From NCBI GenBank assembly GCA_036517255.1, contig DATDXE010000017.1:1-39598 (forward strand): a DNA stretch of 39,598 bases, read 5' to 3'. Of the stretch, positions 7,832-16,337 are shown one piece after another (within the stretch, counting starts at the first letter, position 1; every line of letters starts with the position of its first letter). The stretch comes from Candidatus Paceibacterota bacterium. Lineage in GTDB: Bacteria; Patescibacteriota; Minisyncoccia; Phycocordibacterales; WO2-35-19. Position numbers and translations under genes: made by a program. Under the pieces are notes generated by a model. The model was not told the origin of the DNA, did not search any database, and saw nothing but the letters and a program-made list of their open reading frames with translations.

Positions 7832-8857
7832 ATGATCAAGGTGGCTATTAATGGTGCGGGGAGGATAGGCAGGGCTTTTTTGAAGCTAGCTCTTTCGGAG
7901 GCTGAAGTGGAGGTCGTGGCTATGAACGACCTTTGTGACGTGGAGAATATTATTTATCTCTTGAAATACGATACTGCCTATGGCCGGAGCGATTTTTTGC
8001 CGATCTTAGCTAAAGATAAAAAATCGATCTCTATCTATGATAAAGAAATAAAATATTTTAGTGAAAAAGATCCGGCCATTTTGCCTTGGAAAGATTTGGA
8101 AGTGGATGTGGTGGTAGAGTCGACTGGAGCTTTCACTACTTTTAAAAAAGCAGGCCTCCATATTAAGTCAGGGGCTAAGCGGGTAGTCATCACTGCTCCA
8201 GTCAAGGAAGAACCAGCTGATGTTACCGAAGCCACTATCCTCATGGGTATCAATGAAGAAAAATTTGAAACCTGCATTGTAACTTCAAATGCGTCTTGCA
8301 CTACAAATGCCGCTTCTCCTCTTATACAGATTTTGAATGAGAAGTTGGGTATAGAAAAAGCCATTCTGAACACTGTGCATGGCTATACTGCTAGTCAAAG
8401 TATTGTCGATGGACCAAATAAAAAAGATTGGAAGGAGGGCCGAGCGGCTGCTCAAAACATCGTACCGACTTCTACCGGTGCGGCTATAGCTGTGACCGAA
8501 GCTATCCCAGAATTAGAAGGAAAATTTGATGGTATATCAATGCGCGTGCCGATAGTAGCCGGTTCCATTGCTGACATCACTTTTATTTCTAAAAAAGAAA
8601 CCACTGTAAAAGAAATAAACGAAATCTTGAAAGATGCTGCCAAGGAAGACAGGTGGCAAGGTATTTTTACTGTCACCGAAGACCAGATCGTCTCTTCGGA
8701 TATTGTCGGTTCTTTATATGGCTCTATAGCTGATCTGGGCCTCACTCGGGTTGTGGGTGGCAATTTAGTTAAAGTATGTGCTTGGTATGACAATGAAATG
8801 GGGTATAGCAATACATTACTTAGGCATGTGCTCGAGATAGGAAAATATTTAAAATGA
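7832..8857 (+). CDS. gap: Glyceraldehyde-3-phosphate dehydrogenase, type I
   Basis: This 341-residue phosphorylating NAD-dependent dehydrogenase has a Rossmann motif NGAGRIGR (7-14), an Asp in AMND (33) that favours NAD, and a catalytic C156 in SNASCTTN. The expected His is in TVHGYTAS (about 180-187). C-terminal WYDNEMGYS is intact. The start follows a TGC-extended TATAAT (7819-7824) by 7 nt with no Shine-Dalgarno, so the transcript is predicted leaderless. Its stop overlaps the next start by 4 nt, and it heads an operon of triose/pentose-phosphate genes running to 11902. Confidence 0.97.
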   Translation: MIKVAINGAGRIGRAFLKLALSEAEVEVVAMNDLCDVENIIYLLKYDTAYGRSDFLPILAKDKKSISIYDKEIKYFSEKDPAILPWKDLEVDVVVESTGAFTTFKKAGLHIKSGAKRVVITAPVKEEPADVTEATILMGINEEKFETCIVTSNASCTTNAASPLIQILNEKLGIEKAILNTVHGYTASQSIVDGPNKKDWKEGRAAAQNIVPTSTGAAIAVTEAIPELEGKFDGISMRVPIVAGSIADITFISKKETTVKEINEILKDAAKEDRWQGIFTVTEDQIVSSDIVGSLYGSIADLGLTRVVGGNLVKVCAWYDNEMGYSNTLLRHVLEIGKYLK

Positions 8858-9336
8858 AAATATATTTTGCCAGTGATCACGCTGGCTTCAACCTCAAGAA
8901 TAAATTAATCAGTATGGTCAAAGACTTGGGCTATAATACAGAGGATTTGGGGCCAAGCTTTTATGATCCGAACGATGATTACCCTATATACATAGCCCGT
9001 GCGGCTGAAATAGTAAGTCATGATCCGAAAAATTCTCGAGCTATAATACTGGGAGCTTCTGGAGAAGGGGAGGATATGGTAGCTGACAAATTTCCGGCGG
9101 TGCGTTCGGCTGAATTTTATGGAGGGCCTCTCGATATCGTCCGCCTTTCTCGCGAGCACAATGATGCCAATGTCCTTTCTTTGGGGGCAAATTTTATCTC
9201 CGAAGAGGAGGCTAAGGAAGCTGTAAAAATTTGGCTCGAAACTCCTTTTTCGAAAGAAGAAAGGCACATAAGGCGGCTCGGCCAAATAGAAGAATTGGAA
9301 AAACATTTACATAAAAATTTATCAAGCTATGAGTGA
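8854..9336 (+). CDS. rpiB: RpiB/LacA/LacB family sugar-phosphate isomerase
   Basis: This 160-residue protein has the RpiB N-terminal motif (FASDHAG, D8-H9) and the anion-hole loop GASGEGED (67-74). The usual catalytic Cys before SG is Ala68. E73 sits where the Mycobacterium tuberculosis enzyme uses a Glu as the base, so a Glu-type ribose-5-phosphate isomerase is expected. It overlaps gap by 4 nt (ATGA) and rpe by 8 nt, which indicates translational coupling. It would convert ribose-5-P to ribulose-5-P for the epimerase and transketolase that follow. Activity on another aldose phosphate cannot be excluded. Confidence 0.88.
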   Translation: MKIYFASDHAGFNLKNKLISMVKDLGYNTEDLGPSFYDPNDDYPIYIARAAEIVSHDPKNSRAIILGASGEGEDMVADKFPAVRSAEFYGGPLDIVRLSREHNDANVLSLGANFISEEEAKEAVKIWLETPFSKEERHIRRLGQIEELEKHLHKNLSSYE

Positions 9337-10000
9337 AATAGTACCAGCCATAATTCCAAAAAATTTGAATTTACTTAAAGAGCGCCTTCCTCTTGTTGCT
9401 TATTTTGTAAAACGAGTTCAGATAGATTTTATAGATGGCAAATATGACGATGATCTGTCCTGGCCTTTCTCGGTAGAAGGTTTGGATGAAGTCGCGAACA
9501 TGGTTCGTAACGATGAAAAATTTCCTTTTTCGGACAAGGTTGTGATCGAAGCCGATATGATGGTGCTCCACCCGATTGAGTACCTTCCCGACCTCCTTTC
9601 TCTTGGAGTGAAAAGTTTTGTCATTCATGTTGATTCTACCGATCATTTGAAAGAATGTATCAGCACTATAAAACATGCTGGATGTGAGGTGGGATTAGGC
9701 ATCAAACCATCTATTAACAGCGAGCTGTTGGAACCTTTTATCCTTGATGTAGACTTCGTCCAGTTTATGGACAGTGACAATATAGGTCATGTTGGAGTTG
9801 AAGTAGATAATTTAGTTCTAACAAAAATAAAAAGTTTCCACGAGATTCATCCTTTATTATTGCTGCAGGCTGATATAGGAGTAAATGCCGAAACTATTCC
9901 AGAATTAAAAAAAGCCGGAGTCTCCCGCTTTGTCGCTGGTTCTGCCGTCTTCAACAACCCCAACATAAAAGAAGCTATCGAAAAATTATCTAGTTTATAA
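9329..10000 (+). CDS. Ribulose-phosphate 3-epimerase-like protein, divergent metal site
   Basis: This 223-residue TIM barrel is recognisable from QIDFIDGKY (31-39), EADMMVLHP (74-82), FMDSDNIGHVG and the phosphate-binding VAGSAVF near the C-terminus, matching the order of Rpe motifs. Both catalytic acids appear kept (D33, and the Asp of QADIGVN). The two metal-binding His are replaced: HxD reads QID, and the His of xHLMV reads Asp76. The location between rpiB and transketolase argues for ribulose-5-P epimerase, but the altered metal shell could mean a different substrate or cofactor. Confidence 0.75.
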   Translation: MSEIVPAIIPKNLNLLKERLPLVAYFVKRVQIDFIDGKYDDDLSWPFSVEGLDEVANMVRNDEKFPFSDKVVIEADMMVLHPIEYLPDLLSLGVKSFVIHVDSTDHLKECISTIKHAGCEVGLGIKPSINSELLEPFILDVDFVQFMDSDNIGHVGVEVDNLVLTKIKSFHEIHPLLLLQADIGVNAETIPELKKAGVSRFVAGSAVFNNPNIKEAIEKLSSL

Positions 10001-10001
10001 A

Positions 10002-10901
10002 ATGGAAACACTTACTCCTGAAAAAATAAAGTTTTTGGAAACCATGGCGAATGAGATAAGAATTTCAATTATTGAAATGCTTGTGGAAGCGGGAAGTGGA
10101 CATTCGGCTGGGCCGCTTGGCATGACTGACATTTTTACTGCTCTATATTTCCATGTTTTGAAGCATGATCCTAAAAAGCCTGAATGGAAAGATCGGGACA
10201 GGCTGGTGCTATCAAATGGCCACATCTGTCCAGTGCTTTACGCTACTATGGCCCATGCCGGCTATTTCTCTCTGGAGGAATTAAAAACATTGAGAAAGTT
10301 TGGCACTAGATTACAAGGTCACCCTCATCGGGATTTCCTGCCCGTGCTTGAAACTAGTTCTGGGCCTCTGGGGGCTGGGCTTTCCCAAGCGGTAGGTATG
10401 GCCCTTGCCGAAAGGATGGATAACAGAGCTTCTAGTAGCAAGCAGATATATTGCTTGATGTCGGATGGCGAGCATGATGCGGGAAACACTTGGGAAGCAA
10501 TTCTCCTTGCTGGCAAAAATAGATTACAAAACCTTACCGCCATAGTCGATAGAAATAATATCCAAATCGATGGCTACACTGAAGACATTATGCCCCTCGA
10601 ACCATTGGCTCGTAAATGGGAAGCTTTCAATTGGCATGTCCAGGAAATTGATGGTCACAATTTTGAAGATATAGTGAGGGCTTTAGGAGAAGCACAGGCT
10701 GTGTACGAAAAGCCTTCTGTCATAATCGCTCACACTATTCCGGGCAAAGGGGTAAGTTATATGGAGCGTGATTATCGTTGGCATGGTCAGCCGCCTGGAA
10801 TTTCCGATATGCCGGGGGAACCTCCTAAAGCCGATCAAGTAAAAATCGCACTGCATGAACTCCGAACCTTAGGTGGCAAGATTAGAAGTGAACACGAATA
10901 A
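10002..10901 (+). CDS. Transketolase, N-terminal (TPP-binding) subunit
   Basis: This 299-residue protein is the thiamine-diphosphate half of a split transketolase. GHSAGPLGM (about 34-42), LSNGHICPVLY, the substrate-binding region QGHPHRD and the TPP motif SDGEHDAGNTWEA ... NN (about 149-183) are all present. The first glycine of the canonical GDGE is Ser. It begins 1 nt after the rpe-like stop and is followed 2 nt later by the C-terminal half, so the two must be made together. The split form is common in archaea and several bacterial groups. Confidence 0.95.
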   Translation: METLTPEKIKFLETMANEIRISIIEMLVEAGSGHSAGPLGMTDIFTALYFHVLKHDPKKPEWKDRDRLVLSNGHICPVLYATMAHAGYFSLEELKTLRKFGTRLQGHPHRDFLPVLETSSGPLGAGLSQAVGMALAERMDNRASSSKQIYCLMSDGEHDAGNTWEAILLAGKNRLQNLTAIVDRNNIQIDGYTEDIMPLEPLARKWEAFNWHVQEIDGHNFEDIVRALGEAQAVYEKPSVIIAHTIPGKGVSYMERDYRWHGQPPGISDMPGEPPKADQVKIALHELRTLGGKIRSEHE

Positions 10902-10903
10902 AA

Positions 10904-11902
10904 ATGCTAAATCCAGACGCAAAACTAAATCCTAAAATTTTTGATACTGATGTAGAACAGGAGCCAATCCGGAAAGGTTTTGGTGAAGGCTTAGTCATTG
11001 CCGCTGATACCGACGCAAACGTCATCGGCCTTTGTGCTGACCTCACTGAATCGACTAAAATGGAAGCCTTTGCAAAAAAGTATCCGGAAAGATTTGTTGA
11101 AATCGGAGTAGCTGAACAAAATTTAGCAGGAGTAGCGAGTGGCATGGCCGCTATGGGCAAAGTGCCGTTCATTTCCTCCTATGCCATGTTCAGTCCAGGT
11201 AGAAACTGGGAACAAATCCGCACCACTATTTGTTACAACAACAGAGCCGTAATCATTGCTGGGTCACATGCTGGCATCTCTGTCGGGCCTGATGGTGGTA
11301 CTCACCAAGCTATTGAGGATATTGCTATTACTAGGGTCATCCCTCGTATGGTGGTCATTTCTCCTTGTGACAGTATCGAAGCCAAAAAAGCTACTATCGC
11401 TGCGGCTAAAAATGGTACTCCAGTTTATCTTCGTCTAGCGAGGGAGAAAACTCCAGTTATCACCACTGAAAGTTCTCCATTTGAAATAGGGAAAGCGGAG
11501 GTGTTGTTTACTCCACCTAATCTTAAACCTGAAGTCCTGATCGTCGCTACCGGCGCTCTTGTGCACAAAGCTCTTAAGGTGGCTCATGAGCTAGAGAAAG
11601 AGAAAGTGGGTATAGTCGTTATAAATTTACATACTATAAAACCTCTAGACGAAAAAACGATCATTAAATTTGCGATGCAGTCTGGAGCGGTAGTGACTTT
11701 AGAAGAGCATCAATTGATGGGGGGGATGGGTAGTGCTGTTGCTGAAGTCTTGGCTCGCAATTGCCCGGTACCAATAGAATTTGTCGGAGTGCACGATAAG
11801 TTTGGTCAAAGTGGCCAGCCAGAGGAGCTACTGGAGTACTATGATATGGATGAGAAAGGAATAAAAGAAGCAGTAAAAAAGATCTTGCAAAGAAAAGTTT
11901 AA
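10904..11902 (+). CDS. Transketolase, C-terminal subunit
   Basis: This 332-residue protein carries the pyrimidine-binding domain (FVEIGVAEQNLAGVASGMAA, catalytic Glu at about 68), the phosphate-contacting SHAGISVGPDGGTHQ (about 125-139) and the C-terminal transketolase domain (TLEEHQLMGGMGSAVAEV). It is the partner of the gene just upstream. An initial stretch of about 20 residues precedes the conserved core. It ends the gap operon and converges with the PfkB kinase 5 bp away; no hairpin terminator is seen in the gap. Confidence 0.95.
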   Translation: MLNPDAKLNPKIFDTDVEQEPIRKGFGEGLVIAADTDANVIGLCADLTESTKMEAFAKKYPERFVEIGVAEQNLAGVASGMAAMGKVPFISSYAMFSPGRNWEQIRTTICYNNRAVIIAGSHAGISVGPDGGTHQAIEDIAITRVIPRMVVISPCDSIEAKKATIAAAKNGTPVYLRLAREKTPVITTESSPFEIGKAEVLFTPPNLKPEVLIVATGALVHKALKVAHELEKEKVGIVVINLHTIKPLDEKTIIKFAMQSGAVVTLEEHQLMGGMGSAVAEVLARNCPVPIEFVGVHDKFGQSGQPEELLEYYDMDEKGIKEAVKKILQRKV

Positions 11903-11907
11903 CTACT

Positions 11908-12906
11908 CTATATTTTCTGTGGTTTGTAATCTTCGGGTGCTTTTTTCAAATAGTCCTCAATTTGTTTCCGGGTGAGGAGTCCTTCCTGAGCCCCTATTTT
12001 TTGGACTACTGACATTGAATTGATCGGTCCCCACATCAAAGATTCTTCTAATGTTTTGCCAAGGGCGAGGGCAGCAATCACTGTCGATGCAAAAGCATCT
12101 CCTGCGCCTGTTCTTTCATATGGTTTATGAGGGTATACTGGCATGAACCAGGCGTTGTTTGACTCTGAATCGTAGGCATAAGCGCCTTTTATACCATCAG
12201 TGATAAATACTTTCTTCGGTCCCAATTTTGCCATCATTTCCATTAATTTTTTGATGTCGTGTTCTTCTGTACTAAGTATTGTCCTAGCTTCCTCTACATT
12301 ACAGAAAAATACTTCAGTCTGTTTATAAATATTTTTTATTTTTTCTCTGTCCCACTTGATTTGAAATATACCAGGCTGGAAAGCCATTTTTACATCTTTA
12401 TTTTTATCTAGGTACTCTGATATTTCGTTGTGTAGCCCCACAGAGTTGTCGCCTAGGGAGGTGAGGTAAATCCATTTTGGTTTATTGATCGCAGGCATTT
12501 TGTAATGAAAGTCGGAATGTTTTTGCAGAATAGTGCGTTCGGATTCGTACCACAACACATAATGGTAATTGGTCTCTTTATCTGTATTTATTTTTAAGTA
12601 TTCAGTCCCCACCCCATCTTTTTGGAGCGATTTTTTACATTTTTTACCGTTGTCATCTTTGCCAATATTTGCTATGAGGGCGCTACTCAGGCCTAAACGA
12701 CTAGCGGAGACAGAAGCGTTGGCTCCGTTGCCGACAGCGGGTATTTCTTTACTGAATTCGAAGGGAATTTTAGCTCCGAAGTCGACACAGAGCTGACAAT
12801 TTTCATTATTTATATTGCAATGAACGCTGGCATCTTTCAGCCTGATAAAAGCGTCTATAGTGGTTTCCCCAATGGCTAAAAAGTCATAATTTTTCTCCCA
12901 AAACAT
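11908..12906 (-). CDS. PfkB-family carbohydrate or nucleoside kinase
   Basis: This 332-residue protein is a ribokinase-fold kinase. N-terminal GETTIDAFIRL, a GNGANASVSASRLG glycine motif and the catalytic GAGDAFAS (PfkB signature 2, anion hole and Asp base) are intact. A cysteine-bearing segment near residues 29-40 (HCNINNENCQLC) is unusual for ribokinases and may be a metal site or lid. The sugar or nucleoside substrate is not identifiable. It is divergent from the aldolase across only 14 bp; both ATGs lie inside one 24-bp palindrome that also supplies both -10 boxes. Confidence 0.85.
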   Translation of the reverse strand: MFWEKNYDFLAIGETTIDAFIRLKDASVHCNINNENCQLCVDFGAKIPFEFSKEIPAVGNGANASVSASRLGLSSALIANIGKDDNGKKCKKSLQKDGVGTEYLKINTDKETNYHYVLWYESERTILQKHSDFHYKMPAINKPKWIYLTSLGDNSVGLHNEISEYLDKNKDVKMAFQPGIFQIKWDREKIKNIYKQTEVFFCNVEEARTILSTEEHDIKKLMEMMAKLGPKKVFITDGIKGAYAYDSESNNAWFMPVYPHKPYERTGAGDAFASTVIAALALGKTLEESLMWGPINSMSVVQKIGAQEGLLTRKQIEDYLKKAPEDYKPQKI

Positions 12907-12925
12907 GCTATGATCATAGCATGTT
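12902..12925. promoter_or_regulatory. 24-bp perfect palindrome with back-to-back leaderless promoters
   Basis: AACATGCTATGA is followed by its exact reverse complement TCATAGCATGTT. On each strand it reads TGC-TATGAT-CATAGC-ATG, that is an extended -10 followed by 6 nt and the start codon. The two -10 boxes overlap in TATGATCATA, so RNA polymerase can occupy only one direction at a time. No good -35 is seen on either side. Confidence 0.75.
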
Positions 12926-13766
12926 ACTTTGTGAATGCATTGCCCAAGCTGAGGAAAAAGGTGTTGCTATTGGCCATTTCAACATTTCAAACATTGAGGG
13001 TTTTTGGGCTGTAGTAAATGCTTCAAAAAAACTTAATTTGCCAGTCATAATCGGAGTTTCTGAAGGGGAGAGGGATTTTATTGGTGTGAAGCAGATTAAG
13101 GTTTTGGTGGACACTATTAAAGCTGAAGGCCAGCCCGTTTTTCTGAATGCTGATCATACCTATTCTCCAGATCGAGCGAAGCAGGCTATTGACTGTGGAT
13201 ATGACGCGGTCATTATCGATGAGACAGATAAGAGTTTCGATCAAAATGTTGTTATTGTCAAAGAAGTTGTTTCTTATGCTAGATCAAAAAATCCTGAAAT
13301 TTTAATAGAAGCCGAACTTGGTTTTATCGGCAAATCCTCTAAGGTTTTAGAAGAAGTTCCGGACGGAATAGAAATTGTCAGTGTAGAGGAAGCCATAAAA
13401 TTTGTTGAAGAAACTGGTGTTGATCTATTTGCTCCAGCTGTAGGCAATGTCCACGGGATGCTTAAAGGAGGCTTGGAACCAAAATTAAATGTACAGAGAA
13501 TAAAAGAAATAAAAGAAGCTACAAAGCTCCCCCTTGTGCTTCATGGAGCCTCAGGAAATAAGGATGATGAAATAAAAGAGGCAATCAAAGCTGGGATTTC
13601 TATTATTCATATCAGTACCGAATTGCGAGTTGCCTTTAAAAAAGGTCTTCAACGTTCACTTTCAGAAAATGTGGATGAAATCGCTCCTTACAAATATCTG
13701 CGACTCGCTCGGGAAGAAATGCAAGAAGTAGTCGAAAAGAAACTTTTCCTCTTCAATCAAAAATAA
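12921..13766 (+). CDS. Class II fructose-bisphosphate aldolase family
   Basis: This 281-residue metal-dependent aldolase cleaves fructose-1,6-bisphosphate (or tagatose/ketose analogues). Metal and catalytic residues are visible: ADHTYS with D78-H79, EAELGFIG, GNVHGML and LHGASG supplying further His ligands. C-terminal residues are shorter and less like the well-studied FbaA or GatY. With GAPDH and transketolase it forms a lower-glycolysis/pentose module. It starts at the palindromic promoter shared with the PfkB kinase, suggesting coordinated use of sugar phosphates. Confidence 0.9.
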   Translation: MLLCECIAQAEEKGVAIGHFNISNIEGFWAVVNASKKLNLPVIIGVSEGERDFIGVKQIKVLVDTIKAEGQPVFLNADHTYSPDRAKQAIDCGYDAVIIDETDKSFDQNVVIVKEVVSYARSKNPEILIEAELGFIGKSSKVLEEVPDGIEIVSVEEAIKFVEETGVDLFAPAVGNVHGMLKGGLEPKLNVQRIKEIKEATKLPLVLHGASGNKDDEIKEAIKAGISIIHISTELRVAFKKGLQRSLSENVDEIAPYKYLRLAREEMQEVVEKKLFLFNQK

Positions 13767-13785
13767 CCAAGGGTGACCCTTGGTA
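13766..13785. repeat. Short palindromic repeat, copy 1 (intergenic)
   Basis: ACCAAGGGTGACCCTTGGT is a near-perfect palindrome starting in the aldolase stop codon. Its first 16 bases (ACCAAGGGTGACCCTT) recur exactly inside rnhB at 35298-35313. It can form a hairpin with 8-bp arms, but there is no T-run, so it is not a standard terminator. Confidence 0.6.
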
Positions 13786-13809
13786 TTGGAAAATTTGTGG
13801 TGTAATTTT

Positions 13810-15513
13810 ATGACAAAAGAAGAGTTAAAAAATAAAATTTCTGAATTGGTAGAAGGAGAAGTTTTTGATGACGAGGAGACACTGAAGCTTTATAGCAAGG
13901 ATGCATCACTTTTTGAGGTTAGGCCTAGTGTCGTGGTGTGGCCGAAGGGTGCGAACGATGTGAAGAGGGTGGTAAAGTTTGTAGCCAAAAAGAAGAAAGA
14001 AGAGCCGGAGGAAAATAAAAATCTATCTGTCACTGTGCGGGCTGCAGGAAGCTGTATGTCGGGAGGATCGCTCAGCGAGTCTATTATTTTAGATGTTTCC
14101 AAACATTTAAATAATTTTTCTGTTAGTGCGGACAAGGCAGTGGCCGAAGTAGAGCCTGGAGTTTTTTATCGTGATTTTGAAAAAGAGACATTAAAAAACA
14201 ATTTGATTTTACCTTGTTACACTGCATCAAAAAATTTATGTGCTCTAGGCGGGATGATCGGCAACAACGCTGCGGGAGAGAAAACTTTGCGTTATGGCAA
14301 AATGGAGGATTATATCGAGGAACTGACTGTCGTTCTGTGTGATGGTGAGGAACATACCTTTAGAGCAGAAAGTAGGGTAGAGGCTCTAAAAAAATCACAT
14401 GAGCACAATTTTGAAGGTGAGATTTACCAATATATTTCGGCTCTGATCGATCGCAATCGGGAAGTGATAAATTCTTCCAAACCTAAAGTATCAAAAAATT
14501 CTGCTGGGTATTATTTGTGGAATGTCGAAAGAAACGGCCTATTTGATCTTACTCGTCTTATTGTCGGCTCTCAAGGAACGCTGGGCATCGTGACTAAAGC
14601 AAAAATAAAATTGGTTCCAGTAAAACCGAAATCAAAATTGTTAGTGGTATTTTTAAATAGTTTGGAAAATTTGGGAGACATTATAAATGTCATGTTAAAA
14701 AAGAATCCAGAAAGTATCGAATCATATGATGACTCGACCATAAAACTTGCCGTTCGTTTTGCACCCGAAATGATGAAGTTAATGAAGGCTAAAAACGCTC
14801 TGAAACTATTCTTTAGTTTCCTGCCTGAAGCTTGGATGATTCTAACGGGAGGGGCGCCAAAGCTTATTTTACTTGTGGAATTTGTGGGGGAGAGCGAGCC
14901 AGAAATAGACATTCAAGCTAAAGATTTGGAGAACGAACTACGAAGATTAAACCTCTCATTACCAAGGCTTAATCTTCGTACGCGACTTACAAGTGATGTC
15001 GCGGATGCGGAAAAATATTGGACTATTAGACGGGAGAGTTTCAATCTGCTTCGCCAACACATTAAAGGTAAAAGGACAGCTCCTTTTATAGATGATGTTT
15101 GTGTCAACCCTGTCTACCTGCCACAGTTTTTGCCTCGGCTACGAAAGATTCTTGATGAAGCAAAAATCGTCTATACTATTGCCGGCCATGCCGGTAATGG
15201 TAATTTCCATATCATTCCTCTTATGAATATGAAGGAGGAACACAATAGGGAATTAATTACGGAGCTTTCGGATAAAGTTTATGACCTGGTGGGCGAGTAT
15301 AAAGGTACTATTACCGCCGAACACAATGATGGTATCGTCCGTACTCCTTATTTGGGCAAAATGTTTTCGCCTGAAATGCTTGCTCTTTTTGAACAAACCA
15401 AAAAAATATTTGATCCTGATAACATTTTCAACCCCGGCAAAAAAGTCCCTTCCTCGTCGACAGACGGGAGTGGCACTGTGAAGTATATGATGAGCCACCT
15501 TGCCAGGGAGTAA
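13810..15513 (+). CDS. FAD-linked oxidase / D-lactate-glycolate dehydrogenase-like
   Basis: This 567-residue flavoprotein of the GlcD/VAO type has an FAD-binding PCMH domain: VRAAGSCMSGGSLSES, then GGMIGNNAAGEKTLRYGKMEDY and GSQGTLGIVTKAKIKL. The C-terminal cap contains GHAGNGNFHIIP and AEHNDGIVRTPYL, typical of D-2-hydroxyacid dehydrogenases (D-lactate or glycolate). It lacks the C-terminal Fe-S domain found in some relatives. The start at 13810 (MTKEELK) fits the family; an earlier in-frame start at 13780 lies within the palindromic repeat and adds only ten unlikely residues. The electron acceptor is unknown. Confidence 0.88.
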   Translation: MTKEELKNKISELVEGEVFDDEETLKLYSKDASLFEVRPSVVVWPKGANDVKRVVKFVAKKKKEEPEENKNLSVTVRAAGSCMSGGSLSESIILDVSKHLNNFSVSADKAVAEVEPGVFYRDFEKETLKNNLILPCYTASKNLCALGGMIGNNAAGEKTLRYGKMEDYIEELTVVLCDGEEHTFRAESRVEALKKSHEHNFEGEIYQYISALIDRNREVINSSKPKVSKNSAGYYLWNVERNGLFDLTRLIVGSQGTLGIVTKAKIKLVPVKPKSKLLVVFLNSLENLGDIINVMLKKNPESIESYDDSTIKLAVRFAPEMMKLMKAKNALKLFFSFLPEAWMILTGGAPKLILLVEFVGESEPEIDIQAKDLENELRRLNLSLPRLNLRTRLTSDVADAEKYWTIRRESFNLLRQHIKGKRTAPFIDDVCVNPVYLPQFLPRLRKILDEAKIVYTIAGHAGNGNFHIIPLMNMKEEHNRELITELSDKVYDLVGEYKGTITAEHNDGIVRTPYLGKMFSPEMLALFEQTKKIFDPDNIFNPGKKVPSSSTDGSGTVKYMMSHLARE

Positions 15514-15537
15514 GTATTTTGTTATATTTCTCTCGCT

Positions 15538-16218
15538 ATGGTCCTGACACTCAAAGCGGAAAAAAGGAATAAAATTGGGAAATTAGGAGCTCTTAGAAAG
15601 GAGGGTATTTTCCCTGCGGTATTTTATGGACATAAAAAGGAATCAACTCCGATTCAGATGAATAAGGCTGATTTTGTAAAGGTTTGGAAGGAAGCAGGGG
15701 AATCGACTGTGGTTTCTATCACTATGCCTGAAGGCAATGTCGATGCTCTGATTCACGATGTCAATTACGATCCACTTACTGGTGAGCCGAGGCACGCTGA
15801 CTTTTATGTCTTTGAGAAAGGTCACAAAATCGAAATCTCAGTTCCTATTGAGTTTGAAGGAGTTTCTCCTGCAGTCAAAGAAAAGGGAGCTGTGCTGGTG
15901 AAAGTGCTCCACGAACTCAAGATCAAAGCTGATCCGACAAATATTCCGCATGAACTTATCGTCGACGTTTCTTCACTTATCGAAATGGGTGATCAAGTTT
16001 TAGCTAAAGATATCAAATTGCCAACGGGTGTAGAGCTTGAAGAAAATCCTGAAGAGGTTATGGCTTTGGTAACTGAAGCTAAGGAAGAAGTCGAGGAAGT
16101 GGCTGCTCCTGTAGACTTCTCCGCTATTGAAGTTACAAAGAAAGGTAAGGCCGATGAAGCTGAAGGTGCTGAAGGCGAAACCGAAGCAGGAGCTTCACCT
16201 GCCTCAGAATCTAAGTAA
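15538..16218 (+). CDS. rplY: 50S ribosomal protein bL25, long (TL5/CTC) form
   Basis: This 226-residue protein binds 5S rRNA. It has the L25 beta-barrel (about 1-92; GALRKEGIFPAVFYG, HDVNYDPLTGEPRHADFY) and the C-terminal TL5 beta domain (about 93-190), as in Thermus TL5 and general-stress protein CTC. The tail is acidic and Ala/Glu-rich, without clear structure. A TATATT (15523-15528) ends 9 nt before ATG, consistent with a near-leaderless mRNA. Confidence 0.95.
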   Translation: MVLTLKAEKRNKIGKLGALRKEGIFPAVFYGHKKESTPIQMNKADFVKVWKEAGESTVVSITMPEGNVDALIHDVNYDPLTGEPRHADFYVFEKGHKIEISVPIEFEGVSPAVKEKGAVLVKVLHELKIKADPTNIPHELIVDVSSLIEMGDQVLAKDIKLPTGVELEENPEEVMALVTEAKEEVEEVAAPVDFSAIEVTKKGKADEAEGAEGETEAGASPASESK

Positions 16219-16226
16219 TTTTTTAT

Positions 16227-16255
16227 TTGACATGCGTAGCTGTTAGGTGTATAAT
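16227..16255 (+). promoter_or_regulatory. Full-consensus sigma-70 promoter
   Basis: TTGACA (16227-16232), exactly 17 bp, TATAAT (16250-16255). It is the only perfect match to both hexamers in the window. Transcription should begin near 16262. The leader contains a small hairpin (TGTCG 16277-16281 with CGACA 16294-16298) and a strong Shine-Dalgarno AAGGAG (16325-16330), 7 nt before the ATG at 16338. Confidence 0.9.
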
Positions 16256-16337
16256 GCTGGGAGATTTAAAATTTAGTGTCGTTTAGGAATAGGCGACATA
16301 ACGTTCTTAGAAATAGAGAAGCATAAGGAGAGATTTC

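Noticed and set aside
13780-13809. Longer N-terminus for the FAD-linked oxidase
   Set aside because: The extra ten codons begin in a palindromic repeat and show no family similarity; the ATG at 13810 fits relatives.
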